Assembly: GCA_011046295.1 (NCBI GenBank)
Contig: DSAV01000066.1
Location: forward strand, 1-6,023
From: Deltaproteobacteria bacterium
Lineage (GTDB): Bacteria; Desulfobacterota; Syntrophia; Syntrophales; Smithellaceae
DNA: 6,023 nucleotides
Direction: 5' to 3'
Below the pieces are notes generated by a model that saw only the letters and a list, made by a program, of their open reading frames with translations, did no database searches and was not told the DNA's origin. This document shows, piece by piece, positions 5,888 to 6,023 of the stretch. Numbering within the stretch: position 1 is the stretch's first letter; the number at the start of each line of letters is the position of its first letter. Position numbers and translations under genes: made by a program.

Positions 5888-6023
5888 TCAGCAGTCTAAA
5901 CCTGTCATCCCGCTACGCATTTTATAGTACTGTAATACAGCCGCTATCGAGCGAGCGGCACGTTCGGGGTCCTGATAAATGGGCACACCCCGGTCAAGGA
6001 GTGACCTTACCAGCTTTTCCTGA
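5888..6023 (-). CDS. C-terminal fragment of an NDP-forming acyl-CoA synthetase (alpha/CoA-ligase part), runs off the window
   Basis: Reading the minus strand from the edge in the frame that starts at 6022 gives 44 residues and a TGA stop at 5890-5888. The reading starts QEKLVRSLLDRGVPIY and continues QDPERAARSIAAVLQYY. A G(V/I)P(V/I/T)Y..PE.A...A....Y ending is characteristic of the CoA-ligase end of ADP-forming acetate/acyl-CoA synthetases (compare GIPTYERPEDVA in archaeal alpha subunits). These enzymes interconvert acyl-CoA, ADP and phosphate with the free acid, CoA and ATP. The 5' part, including the catalytic His and CoA-binding domain, lies outside the window, so substrate and domain order are unknown. 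The gene converges on the anti-sigma gene with a 56-nt gap. A related CoA-binding protein is the main alternative. Confidence 0.6.
   Translation of the reverse strand, partial: QEKLVRSLLDRGVPIYQDPERAARSIAAVLQYYKMRSGMTGLDC

Noticed and set aside
1..6023. CRISPR array, transposon, tRNA or rRNA
   Set aside because: No regularly spaced repeats, transposase motifs, terminal inverted repeats or tRNA/rRNA-like sequence were seen on either strand.

Overview
The window holds a complete minus-strand ectoine biosynthesis operon in the order ectA-ectB-ectC-ask (transcribed from about 3800 down to 143). Divergent from it, on the plus strand, is a two-gene ECF sigma factor / zinc-finger anti-sigma factor operon (4348-5831). 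The right edge carries the 3' end of a third, minus-strand gene that appears to encode the C-terminus of an NDP-forming acyl-CoA synthetase (5888-6023).

Organism: a Gram-negative bacterium is likely. The evidence is an RpoE-type ECF sigma with a membrane-anchored anti-sigma whose C-terminal domain would lie in the periplasm, and a Gram-negative-style GGAAC/GTCTAA promoter in front of it. Moderate GC content, AT-rich intergenic DNA, the anti-sigma architecture and the NDP-forming acyl-CoA synthetase would fit a (syntrophic) deltaproteobacterium / Desulfobacterota, but this is inference from gene style and not proof.

Layout: 1-142 contains no gene, only a GC-rich hairpin that may end the ect transcript. 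143-1504 is aspartate kinase. 1505-1590 is an 86-nt gap. 1591-1980 is ectoine synthase, overlapping ectB by 4 bp. 1977-3254 is diaminobutyrate aminotransferase. 3272-3796 is diaminobutyrate acetyltransferase. 3797-4344 is a 548-bp AT-rich divergent regulatory region. 4348-4938 is the ECF sigma, overlapping by 4 bp the anti-sigma at 4935-5831. 5832-5887 is a short convergent termination zone. 5888-6023 is the partial gene.

How it works together: the aspartate kinase feeds aspartyl phosphate into the pathway. Aspartate semialdehyde dehydrogenase, which is not in this window, then makes the semialdehyde. EctB transaminates it to 2,4-diaminobutyrate, EctA acetylates that, and EctC cyclises the product to the osmoprotectant ectoine. 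The sigma/anti-sigma pair looks like an envelope-stress sensing module. Its position makes a link to osmotic stress plausible, but I found no ECF-type promoter in front of ectA, so the link is unproven. No ectD (ectoine hydroxylase), ectR regulator or ectoine transporter is seen. I did not find a convincingly new biological system. The most interesting points are the ECF pair beside ectABC, the deviating ACT motif of the kinase and the anti-sigma's C-terminal domain.
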